From assembly GCF_003984645.1 (NCBI RefSeq), contig NZ_RWKI01000002.1, positions 62,001 to 126,000 of the forward strand: a stretch of 64,000 nt of DNA, in the 5' to 3' direction. Under the pieces are notes generated by a model. The model made no database searches, had not been told where the DNA came from, and saw nothing but the letters and a program-made list of their open reading frames with translations. Positions 51,245-59,977 of the stretch are shown piece by piece. The position numbers were made by a program, and so were the translations under genes. Each line of letters begins with the position of its first letter. Position 1 is the first letter of the stretch. This stretch comes from Variovorax sp. MHTC-1. GTDB lineage: Bacteria > Pseudomonadota > Gammaproteobacteria > Burkholderiales > Burkholderiaceae_C.

Positions 51245-51261
51245 GTTCTGCCTAACAGAAC
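51245..51261. promoter_or_regulatory. IclR-type operator 1
   Basis: GTTCTG-CCTAA-CAGAAC, 6-base arms with 5-base spacer. Shares TTCTG-N5-CAGAA with the neighbouring dyad, centre-to-centre distance 20 bases (about two helix turns). Lies 20-36 bases upstream of the HMG-CoA-lyase-like start. Confidence 0.75.
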
Positions 51262-51263
51262 TA

Positions 51264-51282
51264 AATTCTGTTTTACAGAATT
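51264..51282. promoter_or_regulatory. IclR-type operator 2
   Basis: AATTCTGT-TTT-ACAGAATT, perfect 8-base arms. Same TTCTG-N5-CAGAA core as operator 1. It lies 38 bases upstream of the IclR gene start. The pair in a divergent regulator/target region is a strong fit to autoregulation plus control of the lyase/CoA-transferase operon. Confidence 0.8.
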
Positions 51283-51319
51283 AAACCGCAGCAAGCGCAG
51301 CACTGTCAAGCCGAAGCCC

Positions 51320-52060
51320 ATGCCCCGCAAAGCCCATACCGAATCGGTTTCCGACCTCAACGCCGCGCCCGGCGGCGCGGCCGCGGTCGATCGGGCGCTG
51401 AGCCTGCTCTCGGCCTTCCAGCCCGGCGACGAGGCGCTGACGCTGGCGCAGTTCGCCGAGCGCACGCAGCTCTACAAGAGCACCGTGCTGCGCCTGCTCG
51501 CCTCGCTCGAGCATGCGCGGCTGATCCGCCGGCAGGAAGACGGCCGCTATGCGCTGGGCGCGGAAATCGCGCGGCTGCACGGCCTCTACGCGGCCTCGCT
51601 CTCGCTCGACCGCATCGTGCCGCCGGTGCTGCGCGAACTGGTCGCGGCGACCGGCGAGAGCGCGGCATACCACGTGCGCCAGGAACAGGGCGACAGCTGG
51701 GCGCGCCTGTGCCTCTACCGCGTCGATTCATCGCACGTGGTGCGCGACCACGTGCGCGCCGGCGACCTGCTGCCCAACGACCGCGGCGTCGGCGCGCGCA
51801 TCCTGATCGCCTTCGGCCCCGAGGCCGAGCGTCCGCGCGGCCCCAAGGAGCGCAAGCTGTACGACGCGATACGCGCGCAGGGCTACTGCGCGATGGTCGG
51901 CGACCGCTCGGCCGAACTGGGCGGCATCTCGGCGCCGGTGTTCCATGCCGACGGCCGACTGGCGGCGGCGCTCACGCTGACCATGCCGGCGCACCGCTAC
52001 GACGAGGGGCACATCGAGCCGGTGCGCGCCGCCGCGCGACGGCTCACGGGACAGGTCTGA
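51320..52060 (+). CDS. IclR-family regulator
   Basis: 246 residues. N-terminal winged helix-turn-helix (about 22-80; DRALSLLSAF, FAERTQLYKSTVLRLLASLE, LIRRQEDGRYALG) and C-terminal IclR effector domain (about 95-245; VGDRSAELGGISAPVF). Ligand unknown, probably an acid metabolised by the divergent lyase/transferase pair. Start ATG 51320. Two matched operators occupy the divergent region. Confidence 0.95.
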   Translation: MPRKAHTESVSDLNAAPGGAAAVDRALSLLSAFQPGDEALTLAQFAERTQLYKSTVLRLLASLEHARLIRRQEDGRYALGAEIARLHGLYAASLSLDRIVPPVLRELVAATGESAAYHVRQEQGDSWARLCLYRVDSSHVVRDHVRAGDLLPNDRGVGARILIAFGPEAERPRGPKERKLYDAIRAQGYCAMVGDRSAELGGISAPVFHADGRLAAALTLTMPAHRYDEGHIEPVRAAARRLTGQV

Positions 52061-52065
52061 GCACC

Positions 52066-53019
52066 CTATTCAGCCTTGAAGCCCGAGGCCTTGATCGGTG
52101 TCTCCCAGCGCTTCAGATGCGCTGCCTGGATCGCCGCCAGCTCCGCCGGGCCGGCACGCGCCGGCACCAGTCCCAGGTTGTAGATGCGCTCCTGGATCTC
52201 GGGCGCGCGCAATGCGTCGGCCACCGCGCGATCGATACGCTGCACCAGCTCCGGCGCCATTCCCGGCGGGCCGTAGAGCCCGAAGAAGGCATCGGCAGTG
52301 ATGTCGATGCCGGACTCCTTGAGCGTGGGGACATCCGGCAGCGCCCTGCTGCGCTGCGCGCCGGTGACGGCCAGGATGCGCACCTTGCCGGCGCGGTGGT
52401 GCTCGATGGTTTCCACGGCCGTGTCGACCATCAGCGGCACCTGGCCGCCGATCAGGTCTTGCGCGGCCGGCGCGCCGCCGCGGTAGGCCACGTGCGTCAT
52501 CGGAACGCCGGCCGCCTGCGAGAGCAGCAGGCCGGCGAAATGCGGCACCGTGCCCGCGCCCGAGGTGGCGTAGTTGGCCTTGCCGGGATTGGCCTTCATC
52601 CAGGCCAGCACCGTCTTCAGGTCCCCCGGCGGCGCCCCCGGTCCGGCAGTGACGGCGAAGTCGAAAGTGCTCGCGAGCGAGATCGGGGTGAAGTCCTTCA
52701 CCGTGTCGTAACCCAGGTTCTGGTAGAGCCACGGGTGGATCACCAGCGCGCCGCTGGGCGAGAAGATCAGGGTGCTGCCGTCCGGCGCGGCGCGCTTGGT
52801 TTCGGCCAGGGCCAGCCGGCCGCTCGCGCCCGGCTTGTTGTCGACGATGACGTTGTGGCCGAGCGAGACACGCATCTTGTCGGCGAGGAGGCGCGCGACC
52901 ACGTCGGCCGATCCGCCCGGCGGGAAGCCGATGAGGATGCGGGTGCTTCGTTCCTGCGCCAGGGCCAGGGGTGCGGCCAGCGCGACGGTGGTCAGCGCTG
53001 CGAAATGACGGCGTTTCAT
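52066..53019 (-). CDS. Bug-family tripartite-tricarboxylate transporter binding protein
   Basis: 317 residues. Signal peptide (about 1-21, ending PLALA), then the Bug fold: ILIGFPPGGSADVVARLLAD, VIVDNKPGASGRLA, and YATSGAGTVPHFAGLLL. Binds a carboxylate in the periplasm; the matching membrane subunits (TctA/TctB) are not in the window. Convergent with the IclR gene. May supply the substrate of the lyase/transferase pair (inference). Confidence 0.93.
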   Translation of the reverse strand: MKRRHFAALTTVALAAPLALAQERSTRILIGFPPGGSADVVARLLADKMRVSLGHNVIVDNKPGASGRLALAETKRAAPDGSTLIFSPSGALVIHPWLYQNLGYDTVKDFTPISLASTFDFAVTAGPGAPPGDLKTVLAWMKANPGKANYATSGAGTVPHFAGLLLSQAAGVPMTHVAYRGGAPAAQDLIGGQVPLMVDTAVETIEHHRAGKVRILAVTGAQRSRALPDVPTLKESGIDITADAFFGLYGPPGMAPELVQRIDRAVADALRAPEIQERIYNLGLVPARAGPAELAAIQAAHLKRWETPIKASGFKAE

Positions 53020-53047
53020 CGGGAGTCTCCTCGGGTGTCCGCAGGAA

Positions 53048-54043
53048 TCAGCGCGCCGGCGCGTTGTCGCGCAGCGCAGCCAGCACGGCCTCGTTCTGCT
53101 CGGCCAGGCCGACGGTGATGCGCAGCCAATGCGGCAGGCCGTAGTTGTCGAGCAGCGAGACCTCGATGCCGGCGGCCAGCAGGCGCGCATGCACGGTACG
53201 CCCCTCGCCGACCTGCACCATCAGGAAGTTGCCGGACGAGGGAATGGAGGCCAGCCTGAGCTCGTGCAGCCCGTTCGCGAGTTGCGCCCGCCCGATGGTA
53301 TTGAGCTGGTAGCTGCGGGCGAGGAAGACCTCGTCGGCCAGTGCCGCCACCGCCGCGGCCTGGGCCGGCGTGCTCACGTTGAAGCGCGGCCGCTGCGCAT
53401 TGAGGCGCGCTGCCAGCGCCGGCTGCGCGACGCCGTAGCCGATGCGCAGCCCGGCCAGGCCGAAGGCCTTGGAGAAGGTGCGCGCCACGATCAGGTTGGG
53501 GAAGCGCCGCACCCAGCCGATGCTGTCGTAGCGCTGCGCCGGCGCGAGGTACTCGGTGTAGGCCTCGTCGAGCAGCACCGTGACGTGCGCCGGCACCGAC
53601 TGCAGAAATTCGAGCAGCGGGCCCGCTTCGATGAAGGTGCCGGTGGGATTGTTCGGATTCGCCACGAAGACCAGCCGCGTGTCTTCGACGATGGCCGCCC
53701 GCATGGCAGCCAGGTCGTGGCCGAAATCCTGCGCCGGCACCACGGTGCTGCGTGCATGGGCGTGGGCGGCAGCCTGCGCGTAGACGATGAAGCCGTACTG
53801 CGAATAGACGATGCCTTCGCCGGGCTTGACGCTCACCTGCGCAGCCAGCTCGAGGATCTCGCTCGAGCCGCTGCCCAGCGTCAGCCAGTCCATCGGCACG
53901 TCGAGCCGCGCCGACAGCGCGTGCTTGAGCGCGATGCCGTTGCTGTCGGGATAGTTGCCTGCGCCTTCCAGCGCTGCGGCGGCTGCGCGGCGCGCCGATT
54001 CGGGCATGCCGAGCGGGTTTTCATTGGAGGCCAGCAGGATCAT
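53048..54043 (-). CDS. HisC-like aminotransferase (class I/II PLP)
   Basis: 331 residues. Starts at the conserved LLASNENPLGMPESA block; PLP-Lys in ARTFSKAFGLAGLRIGY; FVANPNNPTGTFIEAG and LLDEAYTEY also match histidinol-phosphate/aromatic aminotransferases. Shorter than typical HisC (about 350-370) because the N-terminal arm is missing; an in-frame stop lies eight codons upstream, so no longer start is available. It may be a second, specialised copy. No strong Shine-Dalgarno. An AT-rich dyad ATTTAA-GAAG-TTAAAT (54061-54076) lies just upstream. Confidence 0.85.
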   Translation of the reverse strand: MILLASNENPLGMPESARRAAAAALEGAGNYPDSNGIALKHALSARLDVPMDWLTLGSGSSEILELAAQVSVKPGEGIVYSQYGFIVYAQAAAHAHARSTVVPAQDFGHDLAAMRAAIVEDTRLVFVANPNNPTGTFIEAGPLLEFLQSVPAHVTVLLDEAYTEYLAPAQRYDSIGWVRRFPNLIVARTFSKAFGLAGLRIGYGVAQPALAARLNAQRPRFNVSTPAQAAAVAALADEVFLARSYQLNTIGRAQLANGLHELRLASIPSSGNFLMVQVGEGRTVHARLLAAGIEVSLLDNYGLPHWLRITVGLAEQNEAVLAALRDNAPAR

Positions 54044-54060
54044 CGCGGCGGATCGTAATT

Positions 54061-54076
54061 ATTTAAGAAGTTAAAT
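54061..54076. promoter_or_regulatory. AT-rich dyad upstream of hisC-like gene
   Basis: ATTTAA-GAAG-TTAAAT, perfect 6-base arms, 18-33 bases upstream of the aminotransferase start, in the 205-base divergent region shared with malate synthase. Could be a promoter-proximal operator; regulator unknown. Confidence 0.35.
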
Positions 54077-54248
54077 TATCCGAGGCATGTACATCGCTCC
54101 TATCAGGGCCTACCCTTTGAACTGAAGCTTCGGCGGGCCACGATTACCTTCAATTTGGTCATTGATAAAACCCGCTTTCGACTCTTACTGATCAGCCAGG
54201 TATCGAATAAAGTCGTTGGCTGCATTCGATTTCAAGGAGTAAAGAACC

Positions 54249-56423
54249 ATGACCGCCCGCACCACCGTCCACGGCCTCCAGGTCGCCGACGAGCTCCATC
54301 GCTTCATCGAAGACCGGGTGCTGCCCGCCACCGGCGTGGCCAGCGAGACCTTCTGGAAGGGCTTCGACGCGATCGTCGACGAGCTCGCGCCGAAGAACAT
54401 CGCGCTCCTGGCCGAACGCGACCGGCTGCAGGTCGAAATGGACGCCTGGCACAAGGCCCACCCCGGCCCGATCGCCGACATGCCGGCGTACCGCGCCTTC
54501 CTCGAGAAGATCGGCTACCTGCTGCCGCAACCCAAGGACGTCAAGGCGACCACCGCCAACGTCGACGCCGAACTCGCGCTGCAGGCCGGCCCGCAATTGG
54601 TGGTGCCGATCCTCAATGCGCGCTACGCGCTCAACGCCGCCAACGCACGCTGGGGCTCGCTGTACGACGCGCTCTACGGCACCGATGCGATCCCCGAAAC
54701 CGGCGGCGCCGAGAAAGGCAAGGGCTACAACCCGGCGCGCGGCGCCAAGGTGATCGCGTTCGCGCGCGGCGTGCTCGACCAGGCGGCCCCGCTCGCGAAC
54801 GGCTCGCACAAGAACGCGACCGGCTACTCGGTCAAGGACGGCCAGCTCGTGGTGGCTCTGCAAAGCAGCAGCACCCACCTCGCGGACCCGGCGCAGTTCG
54901 TCGGCTACCAGGGCGACGCGGCGGCGCCGAAGTCGGTGCTCGTCAAGCACAACGGCATCCATATCGACATCCAGATCGATCGCACGACCGCGATCGGCAA
55001 GACCGACCCCGCCGGCATCAGCGACGTGGTGCTCGAAGCCGCGCTCTCCACCATCCTCGATCTGGAGGACTCGGTGGCCGTGGTCGATGCCGCCGACAAG
55101 GTGCTCGCCTACGCGAACTGGCTCGGCATCCTCGAGGGCACGCTGACCGAGGAAGTCGCCAAGGGCGGCAAGACCTTCACGCGCGGCCTGAACCCGGATC
55201 GCGAATACACCGGCGCCGACGGCCGGCCGGTGAAGCTGCACGGCCGCTCGCTGATGTTCGTGCGCAACGTGGGCCACCTGATGACCAACCCGGCCATCCT
55301 CTACGGCGGCGGCAAGGAGATTCCCGAGGGGATCATGGACGCGGTGATCACCACGACCATCGCCACCGTCGACCTCAAGCGCAAGGGCAACTCGCGCACC
55401 GGCTCCGTCTACATCGTGAAGCCCAAGATGCACGGCCCGGCCGAGGTGGCCTTCGCGAGCGAGCTCTTCGGCCGCGTCGAAGCCATGCTGGGCCTGCCGG
55501 CCAACACCGTGAAGCTCGGCATCATGGACGAGGAACGCCGCACCAGCGTCAACCTCAAGGCCTGCATCGCCGAGGCGGCCGCGCGCGTGGCCTTCATCAA
55601 TACCGGCTTCCTCGACCGCACGGGCGACGAGATGCACACTGCCATGCGCGCTGGCCCGATGCTGCGCAAGGGCGACATGAAGACCACGCCGTGGATCCAG
55701 GCCTACGAAAAGAACAACGTGCTGGTCGGCCTCTCGTGCGGCCTGCGCGGCAAGGCGCAGATCGGCAAGGGCATGTGGGCCATGCCCGACCTGATGGCCG
55801 CGATGCTGGAACAGAAGATCGGCCATCCGAAGGCCGGTGCCAACACCGCCTGGGTGCCCTCGCCCACCGCCGCAACGCTGCATGCGCTGCACTACCACCA
55901 GGTGAGCGTGGCGGATGTCCAGAAAGAGCTGGAGAAGATCGATGCCAATGCCGAGCGCGACAACATCCTGGGCGACCTGCTCAAGGTGCCGGTGGCGCCG
56001 GAAGCGAAGTGGAGCGCCGAAGAGCGCCAGCAGGAGCTCGACAACAACGTGCAGGGCATCCTGGGCTACGTGGTGCGCTGGATCGACCAGGGCGTGGGCT
56101 GCTCCAAGGTGCCCGACATCCACAACATCGGCCTGATGGAAGACCGCGCGACGCTGCGCATCTCGAGCCAGCACATCGCCAACTGGCTGCTGCATGGCGT
56201 GGTGAGCAAAGAGCAGGTCGACGCCACCTTCCAGCGCATGGCGGCGGTGGTCGACGGACAGAACGCCGGCGATCCGCTCTACCAGAACATGGCCGGCAAC
56301 TTCGCGAGCTCGGCCGCGTACAAGGCGGCGCAGGACTTGGTATTCAAGGGCATCGAGCAGCCGAGCGGGTACACGGAGCCGCTGTTGCATGCCTGGCGGT
56401 TGAAGGTGAAGGCAGGCGGCTGA
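54249..56423 (+). CDS. glcB: Malate synthase G
   Basis: 724 residues, the long (G) form. Conserved stretches: [42 protein letters not shown], and [20 protein letters not shown]. Condenses glyoxylate with acetyl-CoA to malate in the glyoxylate and glycolate routes. Start ATG 54249 with AAGGAG upstream. No glcD/isocitrate lyase is adjacent. Upstream divergent region is AT-rich and probably holds its promoter. A GC hairpin at 56440-56460 follows. Confidence 0.96.
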   Translation: MTARTTVHGLQVADELHRFIEDRVLPATGVASETFWKGFDAIVDELAPKNIALLAERDRLQVEMDAWHKAHPGPIADMPAYRAFLEKIGYLLPQPKDVKATTANVDAELALQAGPQLVVPILNARYALNAANARWGSLYDALYGTDAIPETGGAEKGKGYNPARGAKVIAFARGVLDQAAPLANGSHKNATGYSVKDGQLVVALQSSSTHLADPAQFVGYQGDAAAPKSVLVKHNGIHIDIQIDRTTAIGKTDPAGISDVVLEAALSTILDLEDSVAVVDAADKVLAYANWLGILEGTLTEEVAKGGKTFTRGLNPDREYTGADGRPVKLHGRSLMFVRNVGHLMTNPAILYGGGKEIPEGIMDAVITTTIATVDLKRKGNSRTGSVYIVKPKMHGPAEVAFASELFGRVEAMLGLPANTVKLGIMDEERRTSVNLKACIAEAAARVAFINTGFLDRTGDEMHTAMRAGPMLRKGDMKTTPWIQAYEKNNVLVGLSCGLRGKAQIGKGMWAMPDLMAAMLEQKIGHPKAGANTAWVPSPTAATLHALHYHQVSVADVQKELEKIDANAERDNILGDLLKVPVAPEAKWSAEERQQELDNNVQGILGYVVRWIDQGVGCSKVPDIHNIGLMEDRATLRISSQHIANWLLHGVVSKEQVDATFQRMAAVVDGQNAGDPLYQNMAGNFASSAAYKAAQDLVFKGIEQPSGYTEPLLHAWRLKVKAGG

Positions 56424-56439
56424 CTTGTTGTCTTTTCTC

Positions 56440-56460
56440 CCTCCCCTTCCGGGGGAGGGT
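56440..56460. other. GC-rich hairpin after glcB
   Basis: CCCTCCCC-TTCC-GGGGGAGGG: 8-base stem, four- to five-base loop. It lies 17 bases after glcB. No T-run follows, so it may act as an mRNA 3' stabiliser or weak terminator. The motif CTCCCTCCCC...GGGGGAGGG is common after genes in this type of genome. Confidence 0.6.
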
Positions 56461-56527
56461 TGAGGTGGGGTGGGGGCTCTTGGGCCTTTGAATCGTTACT
56501 GTTCTTTGGTGAGTCCGGAGCCGGGTC

Positions 56528-57028
56528 TCGCCCCGGCGGGCGACTCACTTTCTTTTGCTTCGCCAAAAGAAAGTAAGCAAAGAAAAGGCGACCCCACTGT
56601 GCGTGTCCCTCCACTTCGTTCCGGGCAACCTGCGGTGCTCGCTTCAGGCAGGGTCCGCGCAAACTCGCTGAGCTCAAACACGCGCGGCCCTTTATCCGCC
56701 TGAAGCTGCGCTCCTCGGCACGCCCAGAGGGGATTGAACAAGTACGCGCCATGGCGCGTACTTGTGTGGGGGGGCGGCTGTTGGTATTCAACCGGCCGAG
56801 CGAAGCGAAGGCCCGAGCCACTCCCCTCTGGCTGCGCCGAGGAGCGCAGCTTTTCGCGGATCAGGGCTCGCGATTGTCTGAGCCGAAGGCGAGTTCGAGC
56901 GAGACCCCGCGAAAAGCGAGCACCGCAGGTTGCCCCGGAGCGAAGCGCAGGGGTCGCAGAGGGGTCGCCTTTTCTTTGCTTACTTTCTTTTGGCGAAGCA
57001 AAAGAAAGTAAGTCGCCCGCCGGGGCGA
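56528..57028. repeat. ~500-bp near-palindromic repeat element
   Basis: Outer arms 56528-56595 and 56961-57028 are reverse complements with one mismatch in 68 bases. Each arm contains its own hairpin (ACTTTCTTTTG...CAAAAGAAAGT). The interior is also inverted but less exact: GGGCAACCTGCGGTGCTCGC (56618 area) mirrors GCGAGCACCGCAGGTTGCCC (56917 area), CTGCGCTCCTCGGC mirrors GCCGAGGAGCGCAG, and a perfect 28-bp palindrome, ACAAGTACGCGCCA and its mirror, sits at 56738-56765. It fills the 675-base gap between glcB and the ProQ gene. Frames read through it give nonsense ORFs of the LLSFGEAKESKSPAG type. Confidence 0.85.
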
Positions 57029-57098
57029 ACTCCCGTCTCCAGCCTCCACTCAAGCGCGACGTTCAAATCAAAGGCCGAAGTGCCGGAGAGGAAGGGCG

Positions 57099-57791
57099 CT
57101 ATGCGGTGCTCCCCCGCGCGCGCTCCAGCGTCCGCCCTACCTCCGCCGGATCCATCCCATACATCTCCGCGAACTCGGCCACGCTGCGCCCGCTGGCTTC
57201 GAAGGCACGCAGCAGTGCCTCGCGTTTCGCGGTGCGCGCGCCCAGCTCGGCGAAGGCCTCGTCGAGCACCGCGTTCGATGCCTCGTCGCTCGAGCGCACG
57301 ACGAGCATGTATTCCTCGCGCGAGAGGCCCGAGGCCTCGATGGCTTCGACCAGCCGCGCGCGCAGCTTGGGACGCAGGTCTTCGTCGGTGCGAGCCTGGC
57401 GCCGGCGGAACACTTCCAGGATCGCGTGGTGCACATGCTCGGGCGCGACATCTTCCACCGGCACGCCGTTCAGGTCGTGGCGCTTCTCGCCTGCGGCCAC
57501 GGCCTCGAGGTAGCGCGTGGAGCGGGCATGGAGGCCGAGCGCGATCTTCAGCTCCTCTTTCTTGAATTCGTCCGGGTGCAGCGCCAGCAAGTCCTGGAAC
57601 ACGCCGAGCTTGAGCGGCAGAAAACGCGCGCCGAACATCTTCGGGTAGAGCTCGAACAGGCGTTCGAGCACCGGGTTGACCTTGCGCGCGCGCGGCGGCG
57701 CTTTGCCCCCCTTGTCCTGGGGCTGGGTCTTGCGGCGAGGGCGGCTGCCCTCCTTCTTGGCGGCAGTCGGTGCGGGAGCGGTGTCGGTCAT
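57099..57791 (-). CDS. ProQ/FinO-family RNA chaperone
   Basis: 230 residues from ATG 57791. Basic N-terminus (RPRRKTQPQDKGGKAPPRAR), ProQ/FinO domain (about 38-135; NPVLERLFELYPKMFGARF, PLKLGVFQDLLA, ARSTRYLEAVAAGEKRHDLN), and an acidic-to-helical C-terminal part (about 135-230). It binds structured RNAs. The C-terminal region is longer than in minimal proteins. It is flanked by the palindromic element, itself a source of structured RNA (inference only). Confidence 0.9.
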   Translation of the reverse strand: MTDTAPAPTAAKKEGSRPRRKTQPQDKGGKAPPRARKVNPVLERLFELYPKMFGARFLPLKLGVFQDLLALHPDEFKKEELKIALGLHARSTRYLEAVAAGEKRHDLNGVPVEDVAPEHVHHAILEVFRRRQARTDEDLRPKLRARLVEAIEASGLSREEYMLVVRSSDEASNAVLDEAFAELGARTAKREALLRAFEASGRSVAEFAEMYGMDPAEVGRTLERARGSTA

Positions 57792-57974
57792 CAAAAGACT
57801 TTTTTCTCGAATTGGTTGCCCCGGACTGTACTGCCGCGCCGGTGCCCTCCTACAGGACTGCGCGTCGGGTGCCGACCCGGCGGATGCACAAGTGGCGCCT
57901 AAGTTGGGCACAGCTGGTCAATCGGGCCGGCGCATTCCATCGGAACCCTCAGTCTGTCCTCAAGGAGCAAACAC

Positions 57975-58274
57975 ATGAACGCACGCAAGCATCTTCTCGC
58001 CGTCCTCGCGCTGGGCGCCAGCGGCTTTGCCTTCGCGCAAGCCACGCCGCCGACGACTTCGTCGCCCAACCCGGCCACCGCAGCTGGCCAGCAAAGTCCC
58101 GCGGGCGGCCCAATGGGATCGACCGGCACATCCGTAGCGCAAGCCCAGACGCCGACAACCCCGGGCACGACCACGAGCCCGACCCAAAGCCAGGCACCTG
58201 CAGCCATGCCTGCACCGAGCACCGACACCACGACGCCGGCACCGATGTCTCCGCCGCGCGCAGACCGCAACTGA
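57975..58274 (+). CDS. Secreted low-complexity Pro/Thr/Ala-rich protein
   Basis: 99 residues. Signal peptide (about 1-22, ending FAFAQ) and a mature part almost entirely of Pro, Thr, Ser, Ala and Gln. No domain recognised; may be a spacer-type envelope protein. AAGGAG is eight bases before ATG 57975. A terminator at 58302-58324 follows. Confidence 0.75.
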   Translation: MNARKHLLAVLALGASGFAFAQATPPTTSSPNPATAAGQQSPAGGPMGSTGTSVAQAQTPTTPGTTTSPTQSQAPAAMPAPSTDTTTPAPMSPPRADRN

Positions 58275-58301
58275 GGTGCTGCGAGATAGCTTTCGCAACG
58301 A

Positions 58302-58324
58302 GCCGGGCTGCATGCCCGGCTTTT
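58302..58324 (+). terminator. Rho-independent terminator after Pro/Thr-rich gene
   Basis: GCCGGGC-TGCAT-GCCCGGC followed by TTTT. Perfect 7-base stem. It lies 28 bases after the preceding stop codon. The loop contains an ATG (58312) that might be mistaken for the start of the next gene. Confidence 0.85.
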
Positions 58325-58350
58325 CCGGTCCTCTGTTCGGAGTCGACGCC

Positions 58351-58959
58351 TTGAAGCGCCTCACCTCTTTCGTCCTTTGTCTGGCGGTCTGCTCGGCCGC
58401 CATCGCGGCAGCCGATGCACCCGCGGAGATCGCGCAGTTCGCAGAGCGCGCGGTGGCCACGGGCGACAGCGCCCAGCGCCCGTTCGCGATCGTGGACAAG
58501 CGCAACGCGAGGGTGTTTGTGTTCGATGCCGACGGCCGTATGCGCGGCGACGCGCCGGTGCTGCTGGGCCTGGCCCGCGGCGATCGTTCGGTGCCGGGCA
58601 TCGGCGAACGAAAGATGTCGGAGATCCGGCCCGAGGAGCGCACCACGCCGGCCGGCCGATTCCCCTCCGAGCCCGGGCGCAACATGCAGGGCGAAGACAT
58701 CGTCTGGGTCGACTACGGCGCGGCCGTGTCGATGCACCGCGTGCGCGCCAACGTCAAGTCCGAACGCCGCCTCGAGCGCCTGGCTTCGCCCAGCGTGGAC
58801 GACAACCGCATTTCCTATGGCTGCATCAACGTGCCGGCCGACTTCTACGATGCGCATGTGAAGCCCGCGCTCGGCACCTCGCATGGCATGGTGTACGTGC
58901 TGCCCGAGACCGCATCCGCCACCGATCTGTTCAGCTTTGTCGCGGCCGATGCGCGCTGA
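58351..58959 (+). CDS. L,D-transpeptidase-like (YkuD-related) exported protein
   Basis: 202 residues from TTG 58351 (GGAG nine bases before), giving signal peptide RLTSFVLCLAVCSAAIAAA. The mature part: IVDKRNARVFVFDADGRM, TTPAGRF, and NRISYGCINVPADFYD, which resembles the L,D-transpeptidase active-site block with the nucleophilic Cys. The residue before GC is Tyr where a His is usual. ATG 58312 is inside the loop of a terminator, so the TTG start is preferred. Probable peptidoglycan cross-linker or relic. Confidence 0.75.
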   Translation: MKRLTSFVLCLAVCSAAIAAADAPAEIAQFAERAVATGDSAQRPFAIVDKRNARVFVFDADGRMRGDAPVLLGLARGDRSVPGIGERKMSEIRPEERTTPAGRFPSEPGRNMQGEDIVWVDYGAAVSMHRVRANVKSERRLERLASPSVDDNRISYGCINVPADFYDAHVKPALGTSHGMVYVLPETASATDLFSFVAADAR

Positions 58960-58962
58960 AGC

Positions 58963-59895
58963 TCAGGCGCGCTGCGCCGCCTCGGCCTCGGCGCGCAGCC
59001 AGCGCACGAAGTCCTGCGCGTCGGCATTGCCGGCCGCGCGGCGCGAGCTCTCGACGAAGTAGGCGCGCCGCGAGGCCGCGCCTTCGCTGAAGGGCGCCAC
59101 CAGCTGTCCGCTCTGCACCAGCTCGCGCAAGAGCGGCAGACGGCCGATCACCACACCCTGCCCCGCCACGGCGGCTGCCACCGCGTCGGTGTACTGGGTG
59201 AAGCGCATGGTGTTCTTCATGCGCAGTTCGGTGAGTCCCATCACCTCGAACCAGGGCTCCCAGTCGACCGTGGGTGCCTCGCTGTGCTTCGGCATCTCGA
59301 TGGTCAGCAGGGTCTGGTCGGCCAGATCGCCCGGCACGCGCAGCAGGGCGGCCACCCGCGGCGCGCACAGCGGCATGACCGACTCCACGAACAGCGCCGG
59401 CCCGGTGCCGCGCTCGATCGGCACGAAGCGCACCGCCAGGTCGAGGCGGCTGCGCTCGAGGTCGAGCACCTCGAGCGTGGCCGAGAGGCGCACGTCGACC
59501 AGCGGATGATCGGCCGTGAAGCGCGCCAGCCGCGGGATGAGCCAGAAGGACGCGAAGCCCGGCGTGCAGGTAATCGCGACCTGGCGCGGCGTCGGCACGG
59601 CGCGCAGGCGCGCGGTGGCGTCGCGCAGCCGCTCCAGGCTTTCGACCACCGCGCGCTGCAATACGCCGCCGGCTTCGGTCAGCGCCAGCGCGCGATGGCG
59701 GCGCTCGAACAGCAGCACGCCGAGACTGGCTTCCAGCTGCTGGATCTGCCGGCTGACGGCCGACTGGGTAAGAAAGAGCTCGCCGGCCGCCTGGGTGAAG
59801 CTCAGCGTGCGCGCCGCCGCCTCGAAGCTGCGCAGCAGCTCCAGGGGCGGCAGGTCGGCCGCGGCGGAAAAGAGTTTCGCATTCTCTACACGCAT
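58963..59895 (-). CDS. LysR-family regulator (GcvA-like)
   Basis: 310 residues. N-terminal winged HTH (about 14-75; LPPLELLRSFEAAARTLSFT, QAAGELFLTQSAVSRQIQQL) and a GcvA-type effector domain (about 100-300). Divergent from the DUF2917 gene, an arrangement seen repeatedly in Burkholderiales, where it may control that gene. Spacing of 82 bases between starts. Confidence 0.94.
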   Translation of the reverse strand: MRVENAKLFSAAADLPPLELLRSFEAAARTLSFTQAAGELFLTQSAVSRQIQQLEASLGVLLFERRHRALALTEAGGVLQRAVVESLERLRDATARLRAVPTPRQVAITCTPGFASFWLIPRLARFTADHPLVDVRLSATLEVLDLERSRLDLAVRFVPIERGTGPALFVESVMPLCAPRVAALLRVPGDLADQTLLTIEMPKHSEAPTVDWEPWFEVMGLTELRMKNTMRFTQYTDAVAAAVAGQGVVIGRLPLLRELVQSGQLVAPFSEGAASRRAYFVESSRRAAGNADAQDFVRWLRAEAEAAQRA

Positions 59896-59977
59896 GCAAC
59901 GAGTTCCTTATGACCGTGTGAATTATGCGGACTCGACCACTATATTCATTCTCATACCGAATGCAAAGGAGTTCGCC

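Noticed and set aside
56470..57110. Several 77-259-residue ORFs in the gap between glcB and the ProQ gene
   Set aside because: They read through the palindromic element on either strand and repeat the same nonsense motif; no ribosome-binding sites or domains.
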